The notes under the pieces were generated by a model. It saw only the letters and a list, made by a program, of their open reading frames with translations, searched no databases and was not told the DNA's origin. 64,000 bases of DNA from Ampullaceana balthica (lineage: Eukaryota > Mollusca > Gastropoda > Lymnaeidae), in assembly GCA_944989445.1 (NCBI GenBank), contig CALYLW010000014.1:3012978-3076977 (forward strand), given 5' to 3'. Positions 15,389-26,961 of this stretch are shown piece by piece. The position numbers were made by a program, and so were the translations under genes. The stretch's first letter is position 1, and the number at the start of each line of letters is the position of its first letter.

Positions 15389-16255
15389 GCTGAGGTCTTG
15401 TTGGTTTTGTGATATCGTCTTGTTGGTCTTGTGATATCGTCTTGTTGGTCTTGTGATATCGTCTTGTTGGTCTTGTGATATCGCCTTGTTGGTCTTGTGA
15501 TATCGCCTTGTTGGTCTTGTGATATCGTCTTGTTGGTCTTGTGATATCGTCTTGTTGGTCTTGTGATATCGTCTTGTTGGTCTTGTTGGTCTTGTGATAT
15601 CGCCTTGTTGGTCTTGTGATATCGTCTTGTTGGTCGTGTGATATCGTCTTGTTGGTCTTGTGATATCGTCTTGTTGGTCTTGTGATATCGTCTTGTTGGT
15701 CTTGTTATATCGTCTTGTTGGTCTTGTTGGTCTTGTGATATCGTCTTGTTGGTCTTGTGATATCGTCTTGTTGGTCTTGTTGGTCTTGTGATATCGTCTT
15801 GTTGGTCTTGTGATATCGTCTTGTTGGTCTTGTGATATCGTCTTGTTGGTCTTGTGATATCGTCTTGATGGTCTTGTGATATCGTCTTGTTGGTCTTGTG
15901 ATATCGTCTTGTTGGTCTTGTGATATCGTCTTGTTGGTCTTGTTGGTCTTGTGATATCGTCTTGTTGGTCTTGTGATATCGTCTTGTTGGTTTTGTGATA
16001 TCGTCTTGTTGGTCTTGTGATATCGTCTTGTTGGTCTTGTGATATCGTCTTGTTGGTCTTGTGATATCGTCTTGTTGGTCTTGTGATATCGCCTTGTTGG
16101 TCTTGTGATATCGTCTTGTTGGTCTTATGATATCGTCTTGTTGGTCTTGTGATATCGTCTTGTTGGTCTTGTGATATCGTCTTGTTGGTCTTGTGATATC
16201 GTCTTGTTGGTCGTGTGATATCGTCTTGTTGGTCTTGTGATATCGCCTTGTTTAT
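15389..16255 (+). repeat. 22-bp minisatellite carrying GATATC in every unit
   Basis: About 38-40 units of 22 bases (GATATCGTCTTG then TTGGTCTTGT). Variants include GCCTTG for GTCTTG, and several units carry an extra 10-base TTGGTCTTGT block. Units are very homogeneous, implying recent expansion or ongoing homogenisation. Confidence 0.97.
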
Positions 16256-16442
16256 TCTGCAGATATACCACGTCTTCCAAAAAATAAAAAGTGTACGTTT
16301 TGGTATGTTTCACTGGTCACGACTAAAGGAAAACATAAGTTATACTCCATATTTCCTTTGAAGTACGTTCATATAGTCTGAGCATGAGGTGGAGCCCAAA
16401 CATATTACAGAGTTGAAATTTCCAATTGCACCAACCCAAACT

Positions 16443-16550
16443 CAACATCCCACCCACCCACACACACACACGCACACACACACGCGCACGCACACACACA
16501 CACACGCACACACGCACGCATGCACACAAAAGGAAACACACACACAAAAG
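16443..16550. repeat. (CA)n microsatellite, imperfect
   Basis: A run of CA dinucleotides interrupted by CG, GCA and CCA triplets. It accounts for the Thr-His and Val-Cys-rich open frames on either strand. Confidence 0.95.
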
Positions 16551-16794
16551 AAACAATTTAAAATTTATATAATCATTATAGCCTTAGAATCAAGGTATCA
16601 TATTTTTTTAAATCTTAAGCCTCTATAGAGGTTAGTTGCCAAATGTGTTTCTATTTGCTTTTTGCTAGCTTCTTACTGTCTCGGCGCTATAGAGTTTGTA
16701 GAGTTTAGGGGCTTTCAAAATGTGTTGCTGACTATAGTATAGATTTCATTGGCTGTCAAATCTGTGGGCCATCCGATGCCGGTCCGCAGAAGTT

Positions 16795-16908
16795 ACCAAA
16801 ACAGGACATTTCGCTACCACGTCAGTACAGGGAAAATAGTTCACCGGTCCCTGGTGCAATGGAAACAATTTCTGCCGTTCCGCAATACTAAAAAGTTTGA
16901 GAAGCACT
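16795..16908 (-). mobile_element. Truncated hAT element, same family as 45,232-45,611
   Basis: On the minus strand it starts CAGTGCTTCTCAAACT and continues in register with the complete copy in PDHB intron 8 (blocks TTTAGTAT, GGCAG, TTTCCATTGC and AGGGACCGGTGAA). Only the first 110 or so bases are present and the other terminus is missing. Confidence 0.7.
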
Positions 16909-18421
16909 GGTTAACAGCACTATATAAATAACCTCCATAATTGTTGATAGAGGCTAGTAATTAGTCCCTGACTGCCACACTACTATAGATTTCAGTCACG
17001 CTTCCAAACGTTTAAAAACATGCTAGTGATTAGTCAGATTAGAAAGCCCTCCTCTCCTACAGCTTCATTTCCTTACATAATTACAATCAAAAGACGAAGA
17101 ATACATTTTTCCTAGAATAATATTTCCCGCCCCGTGACAGCTGTTATGGCAAACATGAACTTTTAGAAATGGTTTCCTGCGAAATTTGCGTCGCCCTCTA
17201 CCCCCACCCCGTCCGTCTCTCAATCCCCCTGTTAAAATGCACTATACCCGCCTGCCAATTAGTAGGGTTGTTTCTTTGAATGGAGTTGGTTAAAGACTTG
17301 TTATAGAAGCGCTGCTTTTCCGTTACGGCCGATCTTTTACAGTTTATTGGGGGTGTCCATATCACCGACGTCAGCTCGTTTTTGAACCGAGACGATTCAA
17401 AAGATGTGTGTGTGTGTGTGTAGGGGGTGGGGGGTCTTTACACTGCATCGATGTGTGCACGCCACTCAGTTGGCCTTCACGTGTCACTTACCCGGGGGTC
17501 CCGCCGATGTCCCGACGTGAGACTGGTTTAACTGTGTGACACCTATTCACACATCGATTACGACATCGACTGTTGCATTGACGTCACTAAGCTTTTCTTA
17601 TTAAAAAAATTGATAGCGAAAATGCATTTAAGAAATCCTGTTTAAGTTAAAGTCATTTTCTCCTAAGTCACAATTTCTTTAAAAATTCGACTATATTTTA
17701 AGGGACCTGTCTATTCTTTAAAGACAAAAACCAAAGACTTTCGCCTCCAAACACCGACTTCACACTCGAAGTGTTGCGGCAGTCAGAAGACGTAGCCTAC
17801 CTGACGACATGACAAAAAAAAATTCGCGATTAAAATTGCTCATGCCATGTTAAAAGCTTAACTTAAATGTCAGATAATTCCTTTCAGCGTGGTCGTTCAT
17901 ATTTCATGGCCATAAATTCAACCATGCACCGTTAACAAACAGAAACAGGTTTGTTTGGAGAATCCCGAAATCAGCAGGGGTCATAACTCCTGCATGCACG
18001 GGGATAGAATGACGCAAATCGTAGTTGGTGTTTCATTAAACAGAAGAAAAATAAATCCAACGAACGGTACGGCATTAAAAAATCCTAATTTCCAGGATGT
18101 TATATATATATACCCGCAGGGCCGGTCTTGTATCCACGCGATAATTGTAAGTAGTACCTCGGGGTTTAACTGTTCCGGAGAACGTCGCAAAAACCAGTTT
18201 CTCTTTACGGGACCACTGCTGAGAGCTGCTTGAAGTTATTTAGTTTCATTTTTTTCCGATTTTTTGTTTTTTTATCTATTAACGTGTTTTTTTGTTGTTT
18301 TTTTTTAGTGTTGTTAGCCCCCCCCCCTTTTTCCCCACTGAGTAGTCCATACAACATTTAAAATTAAGTGTCTAAAATATGGCTAAAAAGAGTGGGTGAG
18401 ACTGCAATCATGCTTATAAAT
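16909..18421. other. Intergenic, no gene seen
   Basis: A short (GT)n run lies near 17,405-17,421. The open frames at 17,955-18,233 (both strands) lack recognisable domains or splice partners. Nothing else is supportable. Confidence 0.4.
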
Positions 18422-18463
18422 AAGTAGATGGATAACAATGTCATAATTGTTATCCATCTACTT
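18422..18463. repeat. Perfect 18-bp inverted repeat with 6-base loop
   Basis: The arms AAGTAGATGGATAACAAT and ATTGTTATCCATCTACTT are exact reverse complements around a gtcata loop. No flanking element was recognised. Confidence 0.9.
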
Positions 18464-19051
18464 TAAAAAATGGCTAGTCCAGTCACAGGGACCTCTCCAA
18501 AGACTGCGACAAGTTTAAAGACTTTGATTGGTCTCGAGACTCCGACACTGGTCGAAAGACTCCAACGGAGACACTGGGCTATAAAATCTCATGCCAGTGG
18601 GAGACTGTTTAGTTTAATTATTACTTTTCTTTAACTCTCATTTGAAATAATTGGAAATCACTAATTAATAAAATATTTAGGATATTTTATATAGGGATTT
18701 TTTTATTTCTTTTAGAGTCAACAAATGAACATTCTCTTCTTTTGACTCGTGCTAATAGACATCTCTTTCTTTCTTTTTTTCTAAAATCATTAAATGAAAG
18801 TCCTGACAAATTTTTTGACTTGCTTTATAACATGGCGCAATATTGGACCAGGGTAGGGGGGGTCACGGAACACATACCAGATACCTGGCCTCTTACATAC
18901 CTAACAACTGGTTTTTAGGTCACGGACGTGACAAGGAAACGGTTGATTGTCACAGAATGTGGACAGGAGAGTTTGTGAGAGTAGGAGTGAATTCATTGTT
19001 TCTATTTGTTTGTGGGGCTTATCATGAAGTTCATCTCTTTTATTTCTTTGA
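18464..19051. other. Intergenic, no gene seen
   Basis: Repeated 'aagact' and 'gagact' motifs occur at about 18,498-18,610. No exon is supportable. Confidence 0.35.
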
Positions 19052-19392
19052 TGGCATTGCTGCTATAGCCCTGTAACATTGCTGCCATGGTTGCGTGACA
19101 TTGCTGCTATAGCCCTGTGAGGTTGCTGCCATGGTTGGGTGACATTGCTGCTATAGCCCTGTGACATTGCTGCCATGGTTGCGTGACATTGCTGTCATGG
19201 TTGGGTGACATTGCTGTCATGGTTGGGTGACATTGCTGCGATATTTGAGTGATATTGCTGCCATGGTTGGGTGACATTGCTGCCAGGGTTGGGTGACATA
19301 GCTGCCATGGTTGGGTGGCACTGCTGCCATGGTTGGGTGGCACTGCTGCCATGGTTGCGTGACATTGCTGCCATGGTTGGGGGACAATGTTT
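19052..19392 (+). repeat. 22-bp minisatellite
   Basis: About 15 units of GTGACATTGCTG followed by CCATGGTTGG, with a variant half-unit CTATAGCCCT in the leftmost copies. The Asn-His-Gly-Ser-rich open frames on the minus strand are repeat translations. Confidence 0.95.
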
Positions 19393-19773
19393 TTGAAGCA
19401 TTACAAGGCTGCTATGTTAAAATATTTCCAAGTCTTAATTAAAGACAAATGCACATTTCTGAAACTCTCGTATGTTGGGTTTCGACACAATACAAAACAC
19501 TCAACAAGAAATACCTACAATGCAGTCATATGATAGTGACCAGCGCTAAAGATTTTAGACATTATCTAAGTGTAAGAATATGTGTTTGTTAATTTTCAAT
19601 GTGGGGTGTATTTGACAAAAATGTTTGTTTCACAAAGCTTTAGGTTATGAAGTAGTAATCGCTTGAAATTATAATGTATACATGCCACATATCTCAGTGA
19701 CCCTCGTAAGACGTGTGCTCAACAGCTTGTAACTGTGTTATAGTTGTTAGATCAGAGCTCAATGTCCTGGAGC
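19393..19773. other. Intergenic, no gene seen
   Basis: AT-rich sequence without supportable exons or repeats. Confidence 0.35.
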
Positions 19774-20163
19774 GGTAATCCCTTATTTCGGTGCATTTTA
19801 AATTTTTAGAACAAAATAAATTATATAACTTACTTTTACTAATTTAATTACTTAAATCAGAAATAAAAAAGTACTTAATACCTTACAATTAGTTTTTCGT
19901 GTGTTTTGTTGAGTTTAAAGGGGTTTTAACTAAGAAAAATGTTTTTAAAAGCAGACGTCCAACAACAACAATGGCGCAGAAGATAGTGAAACATACAAAT
20001 TTTTATTTCGTACAAATCGTAAAATAGCAATTTTATTTTAAAAAAAATAAATAATGTCTCAATTTTAAAATATATTTCATGACAGTTTGTACCGTTTCAA
20101 GTTTAAAAAATGTTGTTTTTTTGATGACTTGAAAAATAAAATGCGCTGAAATAAGGGATTACC
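19774..20163. mobile_element. MITE with about 27-bp terminal inverted repeats
   Basis: The left end GGTAATCCCTTATTTCGGTG (continuing CATTTTA) matches the reverse complement of the right end with about two mismatches in 27. The interior is AT-rich and non-coding. The target duplication is not clear, so I leave the superfamily open. Confidence 0.75.
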
Positions 20164-21789
20164 TTCTGCAGCTATGTGACAACTGTTACATTTACAAGTC
20201 CGTTGAAATTTTTGACACTCCATTGTTTATTTGCCTAAACTACCGCATGCGTTTTATTCATCACTGAACAGTTGGCATTGTTGCTAATATTTGTCTCTCA
20301 GAGTTTATATTTCCCATGCATAGCTTTATATTTCACCAGCACACAGTGCATTCCCTTGGCGCAGAGTGAGCTCCCTTGATGCACAGAACGCTTAGTTAAA
20401 GGACAGCAATCGTCCAAATCTTAACAATTACCTATTTATCCCTACACCGCCCGCACTGAAACATTCCTTTTACCCCTACCCCTTAAAACCTAATTAAGAC
20501 GATATTCACTTTTTAGATAGGTGTAAATTAAACCGGAGATTATAACATTTTGTGTATTTGGCAATATATTTGAATTGGTTGGAGTAAGTAGGCGCATAAT
20601 ACATATTTATGAAACAAAATCGTACACCTACGGCTTCAATGGGTATGTCTAAAAAATCTGTGAGGACCTCTGGCCTCAGTCGTAAAATAAAACATGTCCT
20701 TTACCACTTACCGCTGTCTATTCAAAACATTCCTTTTTTTTAAATCAAAAGAAAAACCTACCCGATTGTAATCATAGCAGACATTTTTTTTTCAAAGTAA
20801 GCATTTTGAAAAATAATAATATAATAAGAGTAAGTGTGGAATCAGCAGCGTGTTGGAAAGCGCGCTACGCATCGGCGCGTAACTGTTTCAAGGTGCACTG
20901 TTTCGACAGGGCTTTTCTTCTAAAGAAACCCATTAAGAGCGTCAATATGCTTTAAAGCCAGCGTTGCGGTGCGAGGGTGAACGAGACAAGGCCCACGTTG
21001 TACGATTAGGAATGTGCTAATGTGTGTCTCTGGTAGATAAAGTCGGGTTTGGGAGGAAAGGTGAGGGGAGTTGTGGTAAATGGGTTTATAAATTGTTCAA
21101 TAGATCGGAACAAAATATAAACCTGACCAGTCGTATGCGCTAAGTGGGGTTGTTGTTTTTACAAATTAGATTGATTGGAAATGCTCTTGATGATCAATAA
21201 CTTTTTAATCCAACAAAAAGATATAGCAGTGTTGGTTGTGATATGCATTGTAGGCAGCTGGATGTGGAAGTGGGTGGGGGGGGCCTTAGAAAGTAAAATA
21301 AGTTTATGTGTGGGTGTGATCTTTTAAAGCAGCTTATGTGTACCTTCGTGTCATTGTGTATTTTGTTTTTTTAATTAGGTTATGAATGCTTTAAACTGAA
21401 TGCATTTATAAATACATGTGCTACTATTTGTATTTTAATTAAAGTGCGGTGAGCACAGGTGCTTGCTTGTGTACCACTGTGTCACGCTATATAAGTTCGC
21501 AAATTAATATTATATACTATTATTATTAAGAAGTAACTCAACGGAAAAACACTTCTTTTTTTTTAGAATGTAAATACGTTACGAAAATTATGAGATAGAT
21601 TTTGATTAGTTTGAATGTTAGTTCGCATGTTTCGGGTTTGTCTTTGATTCGCTATGCTATTGACCGATTTTTATTTAAAATTTAAAAAAAAACCACCTTG
21701 AGATTTTTATAACTCTACAAATAAGAGATATCTGCAACGAGAAGTTTGGAATCAAGTTGAGAACAACTCCGCAATGTTTAAGTGACCTA
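20164..21789. other. Intergenic, no gene seen
   Basis: AT-rich. A possible decayed repeat tail ('gctatataagttc' before an ATT run) sits near 21,485-21,535. No gene evidence. Confidence 0.35.
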
Positions 21790-22030
21790 AGTGGTCACGG
21801 GTTCGAATCCATGTCAAGGCAAGGACTTGTTCCCGGGGCCTAGGGCGTCCCTGAGTCACCCAGCTCCGAATGGGTACCTAACACTAGTTAGGCGGCTGGG
21901 TAATGCGTGGAACCCACAAAGCCGTGGCCTGTGAAACCTGCATCACTTGCCAACAGGACATCTGTCATGGTCTGTGGACGCAATTATCTTCTGCTTAGAA
22001 GGAGCGTCTGTATTGATAAGATAAGATAAG
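21790..22030 (+). mobile_element. tRNA-derived SINE, 5' truncated
   Basis: It contains the pol III B box GGTTCGAATCC at about 21,799, a body with CCTAACACTAGTTAGGCGGC and GGTAATGCGTGGAACCCAC blocks, and a 3' tail ATTATCTTCTGCTTAGAAGG, GAGCGTCTGT and (GATAA)n. A longer copy in reverse is at 36,281-36,615. The tRNA head upstream of the B box is largely missing here. Confidence 0.85.
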
Positions 22031-22769
22031 AATTAGAAATATCGCATCATTCAGAAGATGGCTTATTCCGGGTCTACTACTTAATTGTAAGCACTCTTCA
22101 TAGATTTGAGTCAGTGGTTGCTCCGAGAACAGAATAGCCCCAAAATCCCCGGTTAATTCGATGGGTCAACAACGAATGTGTTAAAAGAAAGGTCGGTAGT
22201 CTTTATAGGGCGGGTGGGCTGCTAAGAGAGAGATTAAGACAATTACTGCTGCAACGTTAACAAACAAACAAACAAAAAAGCAAGAAAGAAAAGGGGAAAA
22301 AAAGTTGTAGAAAAAAAATATTAACCTTTGTCTTGAACTCGTCTTGTTAGCGAGAATTAGTGTCAGGCCGGGGGGTAAGCATTATTGTGGCCGGGGGGTA
22401 AGCATTATTGTAGCCGGGTCATGTTTTTGCTTTTGCGAACGGACTGGTTTCTCGACATTGCTGTAAGCAGATAGTTTAAATATTTCAGTGCAAACGAGCA
22501 TTTTGGAAAATTCCTTTCTGAGACGCAAGCTTTTTGGCATTAAATATTTTATGGAAGCAGATTGTCTACTGTGTTAAATATCACCCATCAAAACATTCAT
22601 TCAACTATATCTTTATAGCAAATACAATAATACATTTTTTAAAAACATTTAGCACCGTTCTTTACTACAGTATTTTCCCCCGAGACAAAAATTCAAAGCA
22701 GAGGTATATTTCTGGTAATCATTGACAAACTTTATTCAGTCTTACAACTTCGGTTAGACGCATATAAAG
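22031..22769. other. Intergenic, no gene seen
   Basis: A short tandem duplication of about 24 bases (GGCCGGGGGGTAAGCATTAT type) lies near 22,366-22,412. The rest is unassigned. Confidence 0.35.
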
Positions 22770-23079
22770 TAGGCCTGTGGAAATTAACGATTATTTAATC
22801 AAGTAATCGTTAAAAAATTTAATCGATTAAAATTAATTTGATTGATTAAATTCGATTAAAATTTAAGAAAATATTTCTTTTTTTTTAAATTTATTAATAA
22901 TTCATATTTTTTGTTACATACTTTTCCCTCTTATTGTTATTATTTATTTAGACGTGCATACGCAACTTAGCGGGATCTATATATGCGTTAAAAATATAAT
23001 TAATCGAAAGTAATTTATTAATCGATTTTTTTTCAATTTCCCGATTAATCAAAAAAAATATTAATCACCACCAGCCCTA
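22770..23079. mobile_element. hAT-like MITE rich in ATCGATTAA motifs
   Basis: The left end TAGGCCTGTGGAAATTAACG and the right end (reverse complement TAGGGCTGGTGGTGATTAAT) are imperfect inverted repeats. The flanking 8-mers ATATAAAG and ATTGAAAG agree at 6 of 8 positions, consistent with an aged hAT duplication. The interior repeats TAATCGATTAA-like palindromes. Confidence 0.6.
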
Positions 23080-23080
23080 A

Positions 23081-23712
23081 TTGAAAGACATTCATGAGAA
23101 ATTTTACTTTCTTACAAACCTTACTGAGTTCGGCAATGACGCCATCCGAGGGGCAGCAGCCAAGTTAATGGAAGAATACTCAAGTGATTTTGAAGACTGC
23201 TTTCCTTCAGAATTAGTCCAATTTTCAGAACCTTTCAAAAAAAGTTATTGTCAAGCCCAAGGCTTAGGGTCAGGAACAGGAAGTTTCACAATGCGAAACT
23301 CAAAACACATGTTGTCTTATTCTATAAAGACGCTCCTTCTATACAAAAGATTATTGCGTCCACAGACCATGCCGGTCTGTTGGCAAGTGATACAGCGTTC
23401 TCATTCACAGAGCTAAAAATTTCGCTGTTTTTTAATGAGCTAAATTTTACACAGTTCTTTCCAAAATGTACACATCGCTTTTCGCATCTGTCTCTCAATG
23501 ATGACATCAAACTGCAGCGGAGAGCGATCATTTTTCAAAGTTTTAAAATAATTTTTAAAAATGAAGTTAGAAGTTGTATGCGACGACAAAGACTGAGTCT
23601 GCTCTCTCTAATAAGTATTGAAAAGGGGCGTGTAAGCTCACCTAGCTTTACTGACTTGATTGATAACTTCGCCATGAGAAAAGTTCGCAAACAAAGTTGT
23701 AGGTTGAAATAA
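23081..23712 (+). pseudogene. hAT/ZMYM1-like transposase C-terminal remnant
   Basis: The first part encodes a helical segment (DAIRGAAAKLMEEYSSDFED, then FPSELVQFSE) typical of hAT-type transposases of the ZMYM1-like group just before their C-terminal dimerisation region. In another frame the end (about 23,570-23,712) reads RRQRLSLLSLISIEKG, then IDNFAMRKVRKQ, resembling the family's C terminus. Between them a reverse-oriented LINE/SINE tail (about 23,318-23,395) interrupts the frame. It is broken, partial and no longer a functional transposase. Confidence 0.65.
23318..23395 (-). mobile_element. Truncated LINE/SINE 3' tail
   Basis: In minus orientation it shows the tail blocks GGTCTGTGGACGCAATAATC and AGAAGGAGCGTCTTTATAG shared by the SINE and LINE of this window. 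It is inserted in the transposase remnant. Confidence 0.7.
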
Positions 23713-24730
23713 ATAATAATAAATATTTTAATAAATTTTGGATTCATGTAACTTTATAATAATTAAATTGACTTATATGTATTATTTTTTTTCCTTATTA
23801 CACTCTGGCTTACAAGCTACAGGCTTATATTAGCTTCTAGCAATCATTTATTAAAAATAGTCGCTGTCGGGCCCAAGTTTGAATTGCAGTCTTAATCCGC
23901 CCCTGGGTAGGCCCATACGCGTACGACTCGTGAATGCTTAACGCAGATTTAGTCAAGTCTGCGCATGTACAAAAACATAACTGCTGGTGACGGCCTATTC
24001 CACTGACCTACAACTAACTACACACACACACATTCTTTAAATAGTTGGCTTCGATCCATGCGGAAGTGCCTATCACAGCCTATGCCATACAGATTTATCA
24101 GCCTGTTACCATATCCGGGTCAATTAATATTCCTACTGGTCTTAGCTTAGCTTGCAGGTCTAAATTCTCAATTAACGATTTGAGATCCACTCAAGACGTT
24201 TTTTCTTCTCTTTTTTTCCCCCTTTGAAGTGAAATGTGAATAACCGTCTCCATGTTGTAATAGTAATAATAATAATAATATTTTGATAATTTATATAGCG
24301 CAGTACCCCAGCCAGCTGCTGTGCTCACATCGCTTCACATAAAAATAGTAACACATAAAATTAAATTTAAAACATTCATATTCTAACTACAACGTATAAT
24401 AATGACACGATGGTGCACTAAAGCTACGTTGTCATTTAAAAAATGTTTGATTGTTGTTTAATTATGGTTTCAGAAGCAGTAGTAAGCCACATCCCGTGCT
24501 CGGGCCGCTGTATGGTGGTAGACATTCTCCTACCCATAGGACCACTTCCTTGGGTGAGGTTACGGGGAAGCAGTTGCATCTCCACAGAACCAGGGAGAAG
24601 TAAACCATAGCTAATAACGCTTCGTCGCTAAACACACGCCAAGTGTTAAAATAAATATGATTGTTAAAACAAAATGAGTTTGATAAACAATATTTAACTT
24701 TGAAATTCCAACTTTTGCGAACACATTTTG
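23713..24730. other. Intergenic, microsatellite and repeat tail
   Basis: An (ATA)n run at about 24,259-24,281 sits beside a 'tttatatagcgc' block like the one at 1-60, marking a decayed SINE/LINE tail. No exon was found. Confidence 0.4.
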
Positions 24731-24955
24731 AGGGGGTGGCGGTTGGTTGGAGGGGGTGGCGGTTGGTTGGAGGGGGTGGCGGTTGGTTGGCGGGGTGGGG
24801 ATAGGTTGGAGGGGGTGGCGGTTGGTTGGAGGGGGTGGCGGTTGGTTGGAGGGGGTGGGGATAGGTTGGAGGGGGTGGCGGTTAGTTGGAGGGGGTGGCG
24901 GTTGGTTGGAGGGGGTGGCGGTTGGTTGGAGGGGGTGGTGGTTGGTTGGAGGGGT
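24731..24955 (+). repeat. 20-bp G-rich minisatellite
   Basis: About eleven units of AGGGGGTGGCGGTTGGTTGG, with two GGGGATAGG variant units. Every unit has four or five closely spaced G runs on one strand. The Trp-Arg-Gly-Gly-rich open frames are repeat translations. Confidence 0.97.
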
Positions 24956-24989
24956 TTCAGAGTTGTTTGTTTGGGGTAGGGGGGTAATT

Positions 24990-25165
24990 ATCTTCTCTGT
25001 TACAGGCGCCCCCTTCTATACAGCAGATTATTGCGTCCTACGTCCATCCATGGTTTATGTCTAGTCTTGCATTTTCATTAGAGTTTTAAATGTTGATAGT
25101 GTGTTGGTTTTTCTGGGTTGGACCAGGCAGCCCATTCTAAGCCCGAATTTCAGACGTGGAGAACG
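24990..25165 (-). mobile_element. 3' end of a non-LTR retrotransposon (LINE), degraded
   Basis: On the minus strand it aligns with the 3' end of the LINE at 51,211-51,485. It shows remnants of the GIRAWNWLP-type C-terminal motif, then CATTTAAAACTCTAAT, TAGGACGCAATAATCT and AGAAGG, followed by the GATAA-like tail. Frameshifts and stops break it. Confidence 0.75.
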
Positions 25166-25387
25166 AGAATTTGTATTTGTTCTTGCATAAGGAATAATTA
25201 TTAGTAGTTGGTATAATTTTATTGCGCTTAATTAAAATAAACGCGTGCACGAAAAAAAAAGGGAGACGGTGGGTGGTATCGAAACTGGTAATAAATAAAT
25301 ATTTGGAATTGTACATTTACGTTTTATCAACGTCTTAGATTTAAGAGAAAAATACATATTCTCACATTAAAAAAAGTTTGTTGTTAT
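25166..25387. other. Intergenic, no gene seen
   Basis: AT-rich sequence, no features identified. Confidence 0.3.
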
Positions 25388-25572
25388 CAGAGGCGTCACT
25401 TTGGGGGTGCGCATCGGGTGACAGCATCACAAGGGATGAACCAAAGCGTAAAATTCTGTATGCTCCCGTTATTTGGCACTGGCAGACTCGGATGAGGTCT
25501 AGGGGGTAAGTCGTGAGGGGGTGACACAATGAGCTGCCGCATGTGGTGACACCAACCCTAGTAACGCCTCTG
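25388..25572. mobile_element. MITE family 'CAGAGGCGTCAC', copy 1
   Basis: The ends CAGAGGCGTCACT and AGTAACGCCTCTG are inverted repeats. The interior shares TGTATGCTCCCGTTATTTGG, CAGACTCGGA and GTGACACCAACC blocks with the copies at 26,962-27,164 and 58,583-58,762. No clear target duplication. Confidence 0.8.
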
Positions 25573-26412
25573 TTACAGGCTACGAATTAAAGGAATAATC
25601 TTTCTACAGAATTGACTCAACTATAGACCATTACAGCTCAACATATTTTCAATTTAACTAACAGGTAACAGATTTTTAAACCAAAAAGACGTTTGAAGGT
25701 GACATCCAGAATTACTACTATTATTAGAATAGCCAGTACTACTTGCTGTTTGCTCTGACGTCACATAAGCGTTAAAAGACCTTCTGTAGCATGTCTTTGA
25801 TAAACTCTTGCAAAAATGAATTGGATTTTATTTTTTATTTTTTTTTATTTTATTTTTTTTGTGGTCAACCTGCTCATTACGAACAAAACGGGGGACGTCG
25901 TAAATATTAACAGTTTAAAACTATTTTTAACGACGCAAAAAGGATGAAGCAATGTTAAATATTTGAATTTCTGCGCAAATTATTAACACAATGAAACGTT
26001 CAAACTTAAGTTTCTTGATCCGTGAGCGATCAAAAGTGAAGTTTAAAACTGAGCCTAGGTGAGGTCTGAACAAAATTGATCAGACTGAATACAGGAAGTC
26101 TTCAAGTCACAGCATTGATGATGTTTCAAATTTTTTAGAAAACAAAAAAATTTATCGGCTCTTAACTTTTTAACGGTTACAACATATTATTTGATTACAA
26201 TAGATTATATTTCAAAAAGCTATGACCAGGTTCAGCTACAACACAAACTCAACCAGTTTAATGAGTGGTAAAAATAGCTACGAAATTGGGTTTCATCCTG
26301 CTAAGTGCCAGACCCTGACGATTTCTAGAAGCAGAATTCCAAGTGTGTGCAGCATGCTGTAAACACTGCGGGCTGGCCGCAATTGAAAAAAACTGCGGCA
26401 AACTGGCTAGGC
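25573..26412. other. Intergenic, no gene seen
   Basis: AT-rich with long T runs near 25,829-25,860. No exon is supportable. Confidence 0.3.
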
Positions 26413-26621
26413 CAGTGGTGGCGAACCTTTTTGGGGCCGCGTGCCCAAAATTCAACCAAAACCCACTGATTTATAGCAAAGAGCCAACGCTCCAATGAAA
26501 CCCAAAAATGGGGGTTTGGCTTAGCTGATTTGATTTCATAAAGTAATATTTTAGTTGCGTGCCGCCTGATGAGGCTCTGCGTGCCGGCTGCGGCATGCTT
26601 GCCATAGGCTCACCATCACTG
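26413..26621. mobile_element. Non-autonomous hAT element
   Basis: It starts CAGTGGTGGCGAACC and ends GGCTCACCATCACTG (inverted, 12 of 15). It is flanked by GGCTAGGC and GTCTAGGC, an 8-mer duplication with one mismatch. The 209-bp body is non-coding. Confidence 0.85.
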
Positions 26622-26961
26622 GTCTAGGCTAACAATGGTGTTTAAAATAAATAATGGGCTGGTCCTCAGCACTGGCATTGGACATAAGATCATCACTCTC
26701 CCTCGAGACAAAGACAGTTAGTTCGTGCCAATAAGTCCTGCTCGTTCCTGCCAATGACAATTATTATTAGTGACTGGAACAGGCTTCCATTGGGATATAA
26801 TCTGTTAAGGCGACAAATATTGACACATTTGTATCTATTGTCCCTTGTTCCCAAACCTCCAGCGCGATCTTCAAGTTCAAGGACGAATTTACAAAAACTT
26901 TCCATGCTGATAATGGGGAGAAAGTTTAACTCAATAAAACATTATTACTTACAGTTGACAG

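Noticed and set aside
15389..16255. Resemblance to a CRISPR-like regular array
   Set aside because: Units are contiguous 22-bp repeats with no unique spacers, in a eukaryotic intergenic region; it is a minisatellite.
24045..24227. Short plus-strand open frame near an (ATA)n run
   Set aside because: No homology, splice sites or codon signature; next to a repeat tail.
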